Shown here: positions 49,195 through 60,857 of the stretch, one piece after another
Layout of the letters: each line of letters starts with the position of its first letter
Position numbering within the stretch: the first letter of the stretch is position 1
Source: Conus ventricosus
Taxonomy: Eukaryota; Mollusca; Gastropoda; Neogastropoda; Conidae
Reading direction: 5' to 3'
DNA length: 64,000 nt
Assembly: GCA_018398815.1 (NCBI GenBank)
Contig: CM031628.1
Location: 13,172,349-13,236,348, forward strand
The notes under the pieces: generated by a model
Databases searched by the model: none
Told to the model about the DNA's origin: nothing
What the model saw: the letters and a program-made list of their open reading frames with translations, nothing else
Translations under genes and position numbers: made by a program

Positions 49195-50240
49195 CAATTA
49201 ACTGATGTTTATTATTAAGCTGCTAGTGATCTTCATTCACTGGATTAGCAGATCACGCTTTCACTCATCTTGAGTCAATGAATTTACTTATCTGTATAAC
49301 AAGATGAAGATCGGACAGTCAGAGATGTGCCCATGCCATACAGCTGCTATGACAACCGAACATCTCCTGCAGCACTGCCATCTGCATGACGCCTGAGGAA
49401 CGAAACGTGGCCTGAGGCAAAGGCCCTGAACGAGAAGCTGCATGGCGGCCAGGCAGCCCTGGAGAGGACGGCAGCGTTTGCGAGGCAGACTGGTGTATCC
49501 ATCTAACGTGGTGATCGACGAAGAAGAAGACTTATCTGGTCCTCCATTCATCTTCAGCTGATGAATTAATGTACCAGGACTTTGTTTATCTCTAACTGAT
49601 GAATTTATGCACTGGATCTTCATTTATCTTTACTAAATAAGATAATATAATAGGCCTTCAGTTCTGTTACCTTAAAATCAGCTAATGAGATAATTTTAAA
49701 AGCTTTATTTTTAATTGATGAATTAATGTACCAGGCCTTCATTTATCTCTCGTCAATTAATATATGGGGTTCATTTATCTTTAGCTGATGAGTTTATGTA
49801 TCAATCTTCATCTTGAATTGATGGATCAATGCAACTGATGAATTGATGTTACAGCTTTTCTTTATCTCTAGTCAATGAATTTATGTACCCTTTATCTTCA
49901 GTTGATATAATAATGTACCTTTCCTACAGTTCTGTACTTATCTGCAGTCAATGAAAAATGAACTATGCCTTCATTGATCTTTCATACATCTTTTAATGCT
50001 ACAAGTATACATCAGTGTAGAGGGTCTTATCTTTTAGTCAAAGGCTTAATGTCCAATGCCTGCATTTATCTTTAGTCCAAGGATCAATGTGCTATGTTTT
50101 CATTTATCTCCAGCTAATACACTAATGAACCAGGTCTTCATCCATCTTTAGTCAATGGATTAATGTCAGGTCTTTACTTATCTTCAGTTCATTGATTAAA
50201 ATGGGTAATGTCCTCATTTATGTTCAGTTAATGATTTAAC
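49195..50240. repeat. Degenerate ~47-bp tandem repeat
   Basis: Many poorly conserved units share CTTCATTTATCTTTAG, followed by a TGATGAATTAATGTACC phrase. The array is interrupted at about 49297-49535 by a LINE fragment. It lies in intron 4. Confidence 0.8.
49297..49535 (+). pseudogene. LINE C-terminal fragment with CCHC-like region
   Basis: Plus-strand frames give KIGQSEMCPCHTAAMTTEHL, then LQHCHLHDA, the Cys-Cys-His-Cys region that ends ORF2 in many I/R1/Jockey-related LINEs. After a frame change, residues ending in a (GAA)n-like tail follow. It is 5'-truncated and sits inside the ~47-bp array. Confidence 0.65.
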
Positions 50241-50289
50241 ATACTGAACCTTCAACAGCTGTGAACATCCAGCCTATCTGTATGTATCT

Positions 50290-50900
50290 GAGCTAAAAAA
50301 ATCCACGGGAGACATTTACTGAACATGGGACAGGATCAAGTTCACATGATTTTTTTTTTTTTTTTTTTTTTGCAGTTTCCTGGAGAATCTCTTTCACAAA
50401 CTGAGTGGTAACCGGTTCAAACTCGGACAAAGTTGGGCCGGAGTAAATGGATGTTACTTGTGAAGGACTAGAGGAAACAAATGCATTACAGACAGATGAT
50501 TTTGTTTCGGAAAAAAAATTCAAAAAGATATCAGGAAGTTTTGAGGGATCTACGTTGGTGGGAAATACAACAGTCTTCATTTTGCCCAGAATTTGGTTCC
50601 TGTTGTGGTAGAGTTCCCTTCAAGTCTTGCTATCCGAGATCTGTGTCGAAAAGAAACTGGGAGGCGTGTCTGTCGAGCAGGTTGCAGAGGGAAACGTTTG
50701 GATCAGACAGAGACATACCAGATGTTATCATGCGGTCTGATTCAGATTTGAATTTTGACTTATCAATCTTATGGATGGAGCAAATAAGTTTGATAGTGTG
50801 GTGCTTAACATTTTTCTGGAGAATTCCTTTCACAAACTGGTAGTCATCCGTGTTCCATCTGAACACCCACACCTGTCTGTAGAAGTGGATGTAAACGCAC
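50290..50900 (-). pseudogene. LINE RT N-terminal fragment (CR1/L2/Jockey-type)
   Basis: The minus strand reads FPTNVDPSKLPDIFLNFFSE, then TLSEFEPVTTQFVKEILQET and KSCELDPVP (50293-50580), the segment just before RT motif 1 in CR1-like LINEs. A related second stretch, FVKGILQKN...LFDTDLG, at 50630-50902 suggests two overlapping or duplicated fragments. A T-run at 50349-50371 interrupts the frame. It lies in intron 4 in the same orientation as the host gene. Confidence 0.7.
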
Positions 50901-51130
50901 AAATGTGAGCACCTGTGTTAAGAAAACAATAATTCAGATTCCAGAATCACCACCTTCCCCCACTTCTACCCTTCTTCTCCCCCCCCCCCCTTTCAACTCT
51001 TCCAAGCCGCCCAACCCATGTCCTGTTCAGTCCCATGCGGCTCTGACCCACATGCCTCCCACACTGCGCAGTCCACTGCAGGAACTTACAAATCCAATCC
51101 TAAAGCAACAGAGGCAAGAGGAAAACTTAC

Positions 51131-51288
51131 CATACTCCTGAATCCAGCTGCAGATTTTTTGCTTCTTGACGGACAAAGTCTTGCACCTTGGGATCTTTCC
51201 ACAGGCGCGCCATGACGGGGGGCAGATCAGCTGTCACTTCTGCCTCAAAGCCAGTCCCTGCCTTGGTAACCAGCAGCTCGGCGTCATT
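51131..51288 (-). CDS. G-protein alpha subunit gene, exon 4-like (helical domain)
   Basis: A 158-bp minus-strand exon between acceptor GTGGTGACAG (before 51288) and consensus donor GTAAGT (51130-51125). It encodes 52 codons plus two bases, starting NDAELLVTKAG, with MARLWKDPKVQDF (canonical: IKRLWKDSGVQ) and ending LQLDSGV (canonical: YQLNDSA). The split codon TG|T continues into the 47821-47949 exon as LDSGVC-FLNSLDRI, matching YQLNDSAAY-YLNDLDRI of G-alpha. Length, phase and boundaries agree with the conserved intron positions of animal Gi-type genes, as far as I recall them. The frame has no ATG. A 30-bp minisatellite begins at its acceptor. Confidence 0.87.
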
Positions 51289-53110
51289 CTGTCACCACAG
51301 CAGACACAGCACTGCGACATGTCACCATACCAGACACAACACTGTGACATGTCACCACAGCAGACACAGCACTGTGACATGTCACCACAGCAGACACAGC
51401 ACTGTGACATGTCACCACAGCAGACACAGCACTGTGACATGTCACCACAGCCACAGCTTTACATTTCCGTCCTTATTGAGACACTTAGTGAAAGGGCAAA
51501 CAAACAAGGCTTTAAAACATTTGTAATCCAATATTTTTGTTGCTGTAGTCTGAGCAGAGGCATGTATCAAACTTGTGTACTACTTAACTATGGAAAATTA
51601 ACTTCCAAGAAAGTGATGACGTCATTTTTGCACAATATTTGTTTGTTGACATTGTTCTAATATTGCCTGACCACTTGCGTACAAGCTTTCATGCGGCATC
51701 TATGTTATCTACAAGAAAATAAACCCAGTCGAGTTTGGTATTAAAACAATTGTTGGGAATTCGCCAATTCAGTCATCTCAATAGTGCAGATATATTACAT
51801 TTTTCATGACAATAACTAATTATCAAACTACAGCCCCATTTGTAATGGCCGCTCACCTTGCCGAACGCATTGCTGCCAGACCAGCTATGCACAGATGACA
51901 TTCAGTTGGCCGAATACAGTGCGGTTAGCGGGCTGGTGGGGAGCGGTCTGCAGAAAACATTCCTTTCCCTCACCTGCATTCACAGCTTGGTCTCTGCAGC
52001 TGTAAACTCCCCTGCGACTCAAAACTAAGTAACTTGCTCTGAACAGCCGGTGCAGCAGACACAGCACTGCGCCCATGTCACCATACCAGACACAGCACTG
52101 TGACATGTCACCACAGCAGACACAGCACTGTGACATCTGTCACCAACCAGACACACCACTGTGACATCTGTCACCATACCAGACACACCACTGTGACATC
52201 TCACCATACCAGACACACCACTGTGACATCTCACCATACCAGACACAACACGTGACATCTTCACCATACCAGACACGACACTGTGACATCTCACCATACC
52301 AGACACAACACTGTGACATCTCACCATACCAGACACACCCACTGCAACATGTCACTACACCAGACACAACACTGTGACATGTCACCATACCAGACACAAC
52401 ACTGTGACATCTGTCACCATGGCAGACACAACCCACTGTGACATCTGTCACCATGGCAGACACAACACTGTGACATCTGTCACCGTACCAGACACAACAC
52501 TGTGACATCTGTCACCGTACCAGACACAACACTGTGACATGTCACCATACCAAACACCACTGTGACAATCTGTCACCATGGCAGACACAACACTGTGACA
52601 TCTGTCACCGTACCAGACACAACACTGTGACATGTCACCGTACAGACACACCACTGTGACATCTCACCAAAACCAGACCCACCACTGTGACATCTGTCAC
52701 CACGGCAGACAACCCTGTGACATCTGTCATCATAGCAGACAACCTTGTGACATCTGTCATCATAGCAGACAACCTTGCGACATCTGTCATCATAGCAGAC
52801 AACCCTGTGACATCTGTCATCATAGCAAACAACCTTGCGACATCTGTCATCATAGCAGACAACCCTGAGACATCTGTCATCATAGCAGACAACCTTGCGA
52901 CATCTGTCATCATAGCAGACAACCCTGTGACATCTGTCATCATAGCGGGCAACCTTGTGACATCTGTCATCATAGCAGACAACCTTGCGACATCTGTCAT
53001 CATAGCAGACAACCTTGCGACATCTGTCATCATAGCAGACAACACTGCGACATGTCATCGTAGCAGACAACACTGCGACATCTGTCATCATAGCAGACAA
53101 CACTGCGACC
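51289..53110. repeat. 30-bp minisatellite at the exon 4 acceptor, split by MITE copy B
   Basis: Units of about 30-31 bp: GTCACCACAGCAGACACAGC plus ACTGTGACAT on the left, CACCATACCAGACACAACAC in the middle (52065-52680), and CATCTGTCATCATAGCAGAC plus AACCTTGCGA on the right (52680-53110). On the minus strand the distal units read GTCTGCTATGATGACAG|ATG, matching the exon 4 junction GTCTGCTGTGGTGACAG|AATG. The array is interrupted at 51452-52052. Confidence 0.93.
51452..52052 (-). mobile_element. 600-bp MITE-like element, copy B
   Basis: Inverse of 24228-24827 with about a dozen differences. It is inserted in the 30-bp minisatellite. Removing it and one copy of CAGC (51448-51451 and 52053-52056) restores the consensus unit ACCACAGCAGACACAG exactly, giving a 4-bp target duplication and exact boundaries. 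One extra G lies near the right terminus. Confidence 0.87.
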
Positions 53111-53407
53111 AGCCATGATGACTGGTCAAACAAGTTCAGGGAGTTTGTTCAAACTCCACGTTTGGCTGGTGTACTACTATGTCACACTGGCCCAAGCTAT
53201 GAGCATCATTTTGACTTGTTGGCTATTTTCAATGCCGTGTCTTTCCCACCCCATCAATCCCATGTGATGAATGTCCAATTTAATGGTGGATTTGTCAACC
53301 CTGTAGGCATGAAATATGGATGGGCAGGGTATGTCCCTCCCCCCTCCCCTCCCCCCACAAGGCTTGCCATCACTTGATGGAAGGTGAGACATTCCAAGAA
53401 ATGAAAG
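53111..53407. other. Intron 3 sequence, unassigned
   Basis: A minus-strand frame at 53177-53413 has no clear family. It ends directly at the LTR element. Confidence 0.5.
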
Positions 53408-55161
53408 TGTCACGGAACGCTAAGCCGGACGTAAAAAAAAACAAAACCCTCCCACAACTAACCCATTAAACACATAACACGCCACACAAGAACTGACAAT
53501 AAAACAATTTTATTCCCGACACAACAATCAATGCCCGGGAAATCTTCTATATATTCGTCTCAGACCCCAGCCTGAGACACACGTTCCTACGGCCAAGGCC
53601 GCCACAACCATTTATTTAACCCCTTTTCCAGTCACGGTGTGCAGTGTTCCCAGATCCGCAGATTACACATAGCATAATACAAATCACTTTTTTTTTCCCA
53701 ACACCAATTCCCCAAAAGAAAAAAAACAACAACCAAACTATACTAACTTCTCTTAACTATATCCATTTTACCATATAATTCACTGCGCACATTCGCCCCT
53801 TCAGTCATACCCTTTTTAATCACCATCCATCCTTCATGTACGCACATCCAAAACCCAATGTCTTCGGGTGTTTCAATGCCCACACACACAAAAAAAAACA
53901 AAAAAAACAAAAACCATGCCACACGACGACAATGTTGACTGTCTCACGACGACGACAACGACGGTGACGGTGACCAGACGAACCTGCCTGCCGAAGACGA
54001 GAAGACACAACAGTAAACACACCGGCTTTCACAACAGTGGAGTCACAGCACCGGCGATAACAGCAGCGGTGACACACTAACGGCGACCCAGACGACAGCG
54101 CCCGTGACAGTGACACACTGGCCTTTACATCATGGAGTCACAGCACCGGCGATAACAGCAGCGTGACACACTGACGGCGACACAGACGACAGCGACCCAG
54201 TGACAGTGACACACTGGCTTCCACATCAGTGGAGTCCACAGCCCCGGGCGATAACAGCAGCGGTGACACACTGACGGCGACACAGACGACAGTGGCACCA
54301 GCTACGCACCAGCAGCAAAGGTGACACCAGCAACGGCCAGGCTGTACAGGCCCGTCGGCTGGGAGGAAAAAGCAAAGGGTTGTAGCACCGGACGGGGAAA
54401 GGGCTGGGACAACCGTCCGGCACAGCAGGGTGGGGAGTGGCAGGAAGGGTACTTGCAGGCACCTGCGACGACCACCGACAGTCAAGGACAGGAATCCCCG
54501 CAACTGGCCGTCCACAGCACCCCGACTAAGCTGCCCTGATCCGCCTGGTGTACCGGGCCACAGGATGGTGGGAATTGCGCCCTCACCTGCCACAACAACG
54601 AACGATGACAACAACTGCGGCGGGCCACCCCAGCACCTGAACCTCAGGGTCGCAGCACACAGAAACACAGATGACTTGCACGGCCAAGAGCACACGCTCA
54701 CGAGGGCCGGCTCACCATGTCGACCGAAGTTGGACCCACAGCACAAACGCTGGCACCAAGACAAAAGCCCAACTGCTCTTCACCAAGGACTTGACCGAAG
54801 TGATAGCCACCCGGCCCCACCAAACTTTAAAAGCCTGATGACTCAGCACTCACTCCTTGCTGAGTTCTGAACTCTACAACACTTCACGTGCAACGGGACT
54901 CCACACGACACAAAACAAGAGACGAAGGCTAACCCCCTCTCTCCCCACACTTATCCTTTCCCTGCCTGTGCCTGGTGGCAAACGCACACCCAGTATATGA
55001 ATGTAACATACAGGTATCCAACACCCCCACCATCCTTCCTGAACCCAACAACTACCATATATGGCCCGGTAAGCCTACACCCCCATCGTGGAATGATGCC
55101 ACGAATCGATACAGACCGTCGCGCGTCTGTACGATTTCCGCGCTGATACAGATCGGTGACA
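53408..55161 (-). repeat. 3' LTR (1754 bp)
   Basis: Matches 58316-60075 with scattered substitutions and small indels. On the minus strand it starts TGTCACCGATCTG and ends CGTTCCGTGACA. It carries AATAAA (minus, near 53505) close to its 3' end and an internal ~90-bp tandem repeat (about 54010-54300). Confidence 0.95.
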
Positions 55162-55345
55162 ATACCCCCTGCCAAAGATTTTAACCACAAACTTGTTTTG
55201 TTAAAATCAACAAATCACGACTACACCGATCGAACTATTAACCGTCCTGCCAAAGATTTTAACCACAAACTTGTTTTTTTTTTTTTATAATCAACAAATC
55301 ACGACTACACCGATCGAACTATTAACCCTCCTGCCAAGGTCTCAC
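55162..55345. repeat. ~77-bp duplication near the 3' LTR
   Basis: CTGCCAAAGATTTTAACCAC, then AAACTTGTTTT, AATCAACAAATCACGACTAC and ACCGATCGAACTATTAAC occurs twice, with the start of a third copy (CTGCCAAGG). Confidence 0.9.
55165..55173 (-). other. Polypurine tract of the LTR element
   Basis: GGCAGGGGG on the minus strand, three bases before the 3' LTR: the expected place and composition for plus-strand priming. Confidence 0.55.
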
Positions 55346-55365
55346 ATCGCTTTCCTGTTGAACCC

Positions 55366-55986
55366 CTAGCGCGATACCCAACGAACTTTCCTCTCCAATG
55401 CAATCAGCATCCGAGTCACCTCGACTCCGGGAACTACAACCTGGAACCCCTCAATATCGCTTAAGTAATCAGCCGCGACATTCTCACGACCTGGTTTAGT
55501 CCATGGCCGACATCTTCTCCATCTCGTCCGGACCCAGTGCCCCCCCCTCCAGGACCCCGCCGACCCTGTGCTGCACGGGGTGGCGCTGCTGCAGTCCGAG
55601 GTGCCTCCTTGTCCACCGTCCTCTGACATGCCAGACAAGATGGCAATAACGACAGATAACAGCGCACATCCCTGGCCAGTAAAAGTTCCCAAACACCCGA
55701 TCCTTATCTTTGCTGCTCCCAGGTGACCAGACATCGGAATGTCGTGCCCCAGAGCCATCACAGACACACGTAACTCAACGGGTACGCACACCTGGTGACG
55801 TTTTCCCGTGGCCCTCGATACCTCCTCATCAGCACTCCAGCCTTCCTGAAATATTGGACCTGTCCGTAAATTGGTCTGGAAAACGGTGCCCTGCTGGCAA
55901 GCCTCTCTCGCCTTACTGAACGTGTCATCCCTGTCCTGCAACTGGGTCAACCTCTCTGGTGTGACATCCAGCACCGTCTCCTTCAC
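55366..55986 (-). pseudogene. pol scrap: integrase finger and RNase H/IN linker, order reversed
   Basis: A frame of 206 codons. It begins VTPERLTQLQDRDDTFSKAR, the linker before integrase, then MALGHDIPMSGHLGAAK with NFYWPGMCAVICRYC in the next frame (H2C2 finger). It then passes to KPGRENVAADYLSD, which in intact elements lies upstream of the linker. The order is therefore not collinear with normal pol. RT and the integrase DDE core are missing. Confidence 0.75.
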
Positions 55987-56156
55987 GGGAGAGGAAACAC
56001 CCCTTTGTTTCCTTCTTCCTCTGGGCCCTGGTCACTACAGCACTGACCAGTGTGGGGTCAGCATACACGGGAACTCTCGTCCATCCCGAATCTCCTTCCT
56101 TCCTGGCAAAGTTCCCTATCAGCACCTCCTCCACGGGCTGACCATAACTAACACCT

Positions 56157-57764
56157 CTATCCTGCCTTGGATAAATGGGGTGACAGCATCCACGACGGCC
56201 ACTGGCAACAAACTCTGGCACTTAGACGACGCCAAGACCACCGTACAGACTCTCCTGTGTAGGCATCTCTCGAGACCAGCCTCTCAGCAACGACGGTATA
56301 TCCTGCTCCGGTGTCGCGTAATGCATTGGCAGGAACCCCACTGACCGTAACCACACACCGAGGGTTGTACTCTTGGTTAGCACAAGGTCCACATAAGGTG
56401 GGCACTGCCTGACCCGTGCTCTCCCTCCTACTCCAGACAGCGTGTAACCCACTGGGTTCAGGACACCTCCTAGCAACATGCCCGGCTTCCTGCAATTGGG
56501 AACACACCATCAAAAGACCTCGGGTTTTGCGGCCTATTCCTCTCCCCGCCATTTCTGACTGGCTGGGCATCTGACCTGGCGGGGGGCTCCCTCCTTGACT
56601 TTCTTTGGGTCCATCAGCTGGATTCTCTCCTCTGGACCGATCCGACTTAGCCTCCCTGCCCATGCGTTTGGCCTCAGCCAGCACAGTGGCTTCTCTAGCT
56701 ACCTCATCTGCCGTCTGAGGACATGTCCGCTTTACCTCCACCCTGAACTCTGGATTAAGGAGCTGGAAGAATTGCTCCTGTAGGATCAGATCCTTGACAT
56801 CCTCCACATCGTTCTCATCCTTCCCTGCTGCTGTGCACCACAAGGAAAACCAGCGCCTCATTTTTTCTAGCAGCTGACCAAAAGTCTCAGCAGCATCCTT
56901 CCTCACCGACCGAAACTTCTTTCCCATATGCCTCGGCGTCCAGGGGAAAGTGCTTAAACAGAGCGCTTTTAACCCGCCGTAAAAGGACCCTAATTCCTCC
57001 GCACTGAGTCGCATGATCGCTTCCCTTGCCTTCCCTCGAAGTACTGCGATCAGACGAGTGGGCCACGACGTCTGGGACCATTTGCACAGCTCAGCGACTC
57101 GCTCAAAGTGTGCAATAAACGTATCCACATCGTCACCATCACCTAAGGGATCTAGTGGACGTGCTTGGTCTCCTTAACCTCGATGAGACGCTCACGGGAC
57201 GTTGCCTCGCCTACAACCTGAATCTCTCTCAAGGTAAACTCCCTCTTCCTGCCTCCCTTTCTTCCTGATCCAACCGCCTCTGTCGAATCCTCTCCTCCTC
57301 CTCCCTCTCCTTTTGCCTAGCTGCCTCCGCAACCTTCAGGTCCAATTCAAACTCTCGGGCTCTTCTCTCCTCCTCATCCTTCCGTTGCTGTCGAATTCCC
57401 CCTCCTCACGGGCCGTCCTCTCTTCCTCATCCTTCTGTTGCTGTCGAATTCTCTCTTCCTCATCCTTCTGTTGCAGCCTAGCCATCTGCTGCTCAGTAGC
57501 TTTTCTCTCTCTGTTCAACCTTAACCGAGTCCGAAACAACCGAGCCAGAGCATCCCCTGCCAGTCCCATTTCTGAACCTATCCTGCCAAACTGGCGATAC
57601 AGCTCAGTCACATCCATGTCAGCCCCTCCTGACACAGTGCCCCTAGCATTCTTCTCAGGCTTGACTTCCCGAGCTGCCATGACGTCCTCTGGTTTGTACT
57701 GAGGGTTAGCCCTAGTATGACGAGCATGACGTACCGACCCTACCATCACCACGACACAATCCAA
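56157..57764 (-). pseudogene. gag-protease of the LTR retrotransposon
   Basis: Two frames form one polyprotein. 57336-57764 (142 codons) holds an N-terminal part with a charged coiled coil (RERKATEQQMARLQQKDEEE). After a frameshift region, 56157-57128 (323 codons) reads FIAHFERVAELCKWSQTSWP, LRGKAREAIMRLSAEELGS and FGQLLEKMRRW, a capsid of the SCAN/gypsy type. QTADEVAREATVLAEAKRMG follows, then a zinc knuckle with a damaged start (EAGHVARRCPE; first Cys pair disturbed). The retropepsin motif DTGAGYTVVAERLV lies near residue 273. Breaks between the halves and in the knuckle suggest it no longer makes working particles. Confidence 0.85.
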
Positions 57765-58294
57765 TACCCTTAAGACAATCGATCAACCCGACTCACCTCC
57801 GCTGGCTCCAACTCTTTAAAGTGGAACGTCCTCTCAAAGGTATGGGCAAAACTCCAACCTGCCACACCCGACACCTCACAGTAGATTCTACGCCCCACAA
57901 ACAGCGGATAACTAGGCGAACACTTGCCTACCGCTATCCAACCCCTGGGAAAAGCTGGTTATTTTGCTAGTCACCACCCTGATAACCGCCCAAACGCCGC
58001 ACTAAATCTCTGGACAATTTTTTTTTTTTTTTTTTTTTTTTAAACCAACACTATAAAGCACCACTATCTAAACAAAACAGCACCATCACTTACTACCACA
58101 TTAAGTGTCCTGTCCTACGCCTGGAAAACATATTGCTAGACAGGAACACTAACGTACCTTCCTCCCTGTATAGGGGTACGCGCCCTCCAACCTCCCACTA
58201 ACTAAACCCAGCACACGACACGGACATGGACCAAGACACCCCCCTTCCGACCCTGCCTATACTACCTTCCACCTACCCAACACAAACTCCCAAG

Positions 58295-58312
58295 GGTATC
58301 CGCATCCCACCA
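58295..58312 (-). other. Candidate primer-binding site
   Basis: On the minus strand, three bases after the 5' LTR, TGGTGGGATGCGG begins with the TGG expected for pairing with a tRNA CCA end. I could not assign the tRNA. Confidence 0.5.
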
Positions 58313-58315
58313 TAT

Positions 58316-60075
58316 TGTCACGGAACGCTAAGCCGGACGTAAAAAAAAAACAAAACCCTCCCACAACTAACCCATTAAACACATAACACCCACACAAGAA
58401 CTGACAATAAAACAATTTTATTCCCGACACAACAATCAATGACCGGAAAACTTCTATATATTCGTCTCAGACCCCAGCCTGAGACACACGGTTCCTACGG
58501 CCAAGGCCGCCACAACCAGTTATTTAAAACCCCCTTTTCCAGTCACGGTGTGCAGTGTTTCCCAGATCCGCAGATTACACATAGCATAATACAAATCACT
58601 TTTTTTTTCCCCAACACCAATTCCCCAAAAGAAAAAAAACAACAACCAACTATACTAACTTCACTTAACTATATCCATTTTACCATATAAATTCACTGCA
58701 CACATTCGCCCCTTCAGTCATACCCTTTTTAATCACCATCCATCCTTCATGTACGCACATCCAAAACCCAATGTCTTCGGGTGTTTCAATGTCACACACA
58801 CAAAAAAAACCCAAAAAAAACAAAAACCATGCCACAACGACGACAAATGTTGACTGTCTCCCCGACGACGACAACGACGGTGACGGTGACCAGAACGAAC
58901 CTGCCTGCCGAAGACGAGAAGACACAACAGTAAACACACCGGCTTCACAACAGTGGAGTCACAGCACCGGCGATAACAGCAGCGGTGACACACTAACGGC
59001 GACCCAGACGACAGCGCCCGTGACAGTGACACACTGGCCTTTACATCAGTGGAGTCACAGCACCGGGGATAACAGCAGCGGTGACACACTGACGGCGACA
59101 CAGACGACAGCGACCAGTGACAGTGACACACTGGCTTCCACATCAGTGGAGTCACAGCACCGGCGATAACAGCACGGTGACACACTGACGGCGACACAGA
59201 CGACAGTGGCACCAGCTACGGCACCAGCAGCAAAGGTGACACCAGCAACGGCCAGGCTGTACAGGCCCGGTCGGCTGGGAGGAAAAGCAAAGGGTTGTAG
59301 CACCGGACGGGGAAAGGGCTGGGACAACCGTCCGGCACAGCAGGTGGGAGTGGCAGGAAGGGTACTTGCAGGCACCTGCGACGACCACCGGACAGCAAGG
59401 ACAGGAATGCCCGCAACTGGCCGTCCACAGCACCCCGACAAGCTGCCCTGATCCGCCTGGTGTACCGGGCCACAGGAAAGGTGGGAATTGCGCCCTCACC
59501 TGCCACAACAACGAACGATGACAACAACTGCGGCTGGCCACCCCAGCACCTGAACCTCAGGGTCGCAGCACACAGAAACACAGATGACTTGCACGGCCAA
59601 GAGCACACGCTCACGAGGGCCGGGTCACCATGTCGACCGAAGTTGGACCCACAGCACAAACGCTGGCACCAAGACAAAAGCCCAACTGCTCTTCACCAAG
59701 GACTTGACCGAAGTGATAGCCACCCGGCCCCACCAAACTTTAAAGCCTGATGACTCAGCACTCACTCCTTGCTGAGTTCTGAACTCTACAACACTTCACG
59801 TGCAACGGGACTCCACACGACACAAAAAAAAGAGACGGAAGGCAACCCCCTCTCTCCCCACACTTATCCTTTCCCTGCCTGTGCCTGGTAGCAAACGCAC
59901 ACCCAGTATATGAATGTAACATACAGGTATCCAACACCCCCCCCATCCTTCCTGAACCCAACAACTACCATATATGGCCCGGTAAGCCTACACCCCCATC
60001 GTGGAATGATGCCACGAATCGATACAGAGCCGTCGGCCGTCTGTACGATTTCCGCGCTGATACAGATCGGGGACA
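58316..60075 (-). repeat. 5' LTR (1760 bp)
   Basis: Partner of the 53408-55161 LTR and would drive transcription to the left. Its outer terminus reads TGTCCCC on the minus strand, where the partner has TGTCACC. The same internal ~90-bp tandem (GACACACTGGC, GTGGAGTCACAGCACCGG) is at about 58930-59220. Confidence 0.95.
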
Positions 60076-60080
60076 GAAAG

Positions 60081-60315
60081 AAGCAACAACAACAAAAAAC
60101 ATGGAAAAGCACAAGAAAGACAAAAGGAATGAAGACAAGAGAGGCAGAACACATGAAATGACCTCCTACAGACTGAGCAGACAGATATATAAACATTCCC
60201 CAGGAAAGGGGAGTAGGAGGTAGGGGAGATAGGGCGGGGGAGAAAGTCTACCTGAACAGCTGATCCCGTTAATATCCAGCCAGCGGTGGGCAGCTACTTG
60301 CTTTCTGCTGGTAAG
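60081..60315. other. Intron 3 sequence, A-rich
   Basis: No gene or named repeat seen. Confidence 0.5.
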
Positions 60316-60857
60316 CAGGCCATTCACTGTATAAGGCGAGTTGTCCTAAATAAGGACTTCTATTACAGACAGAAGCTTACCGTTTTATCTATTATTATTC
60401 TTCTTTTTTAAACTCTTTTTGCTGTCATTTATTTCATTTCATTTCATTATGTTTTCGGTTTTCAGATGATAAAAAATGGCCAACCAAAAACGATGCTCCA
60501 GGATATCAGTGATAAAAATTTTTGGTAGCTGAACAGTGAAATTCACAGAAGAATGTCTGCTGTTTCTGGAACAGCATGTTTCAGCCAAAAACAAAATGTC
60601 TACAAATGAGCTGAATTATTCAGAGAAGGGCAGAGCAGTGTTCGTGACGAAGACAGGCCAGACAGGCGTACAGAGATGAAGACTCCAGCCATGATCACAT
60701 CAGGTGATGACATCATTCAGTCTGACAGAAGGGTGACAGTGGAGGACATTTCAAGAGTTTAAGCATATCTGTTGGGATGAAGAAAAAAAAGGTAAGCTTC
60801 TACCTGTATTAGAAGTCCTTATACAGGACAATTCACCTTATACATTGAATGGCCCTG
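60316..60857 (+). mobile_element. mariner-related element with ~63-bp inverted repeats
   Basis: Inverted arms lie at 60318-60381 and 60791-60854 (GGCCATTCA...TATAAGG, TGTCC...TAAGGACTTCTA, AGAAGCTTACC). Between them a plus-strand frame at 60613-60765 reads ELFREGQSSVRDEDRPDRR, then IIQSDRRVTVEDISRV. This is the helix-turn-helix linker of mariner-type transposases; it stops just after. It is a deleted mariner, or a MITE derived from one. The exact termini and a TA duplication were not settled. Confidence 0.7.

Larger units (their letters stand above)
53408..60075 (-). mobile_element. Full-length LTR retrotransposon (Ty3/gypsy-type), 6.7 kb, in intron 3
   Basis: Two direct LTRs (53408-55161 and 58316-60075) have TGTCA...TGACA termini. 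The exact 5-bp target duplication GAAAG lies at 53403-53407 and 60076-60080. Coding is on the minus strand: gag with a zinc knuckle and aspartic protease, then only a piece of the RNase H/integrase region. The RT and most of RNase H and integrase are absent, so it is non-autonomous or internally deleted. Its 3.15-kb interior is shorter than the two LTRs together. It lies in the same orientation as the host gene. Confidence 0.95.

Noticed and set aside
51289..53110. Possible CRISPR-like array
   Set aside because: Units are contiguous tandem copies without unique spacers and the sequence is eukaryotic; it is a minisatellite.
53177..53413. Minus-strand frame with DKSTIKLDIHHMG, superficially like a P-loop region of G-alpha
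   Set aside because: It lies between the exon 3-like and exon 4-like segments, which is the wrong place for the P-loop exon, and the residues after it do not match.
54138..54764. Minus-strand 208-codon frame in the LTR (and its twin near 59216-59677)
   Set aside because: It lies wholly within the LTR in GC-rich tandem sequence, is broken by indels in the other LTR, and shows no domain.
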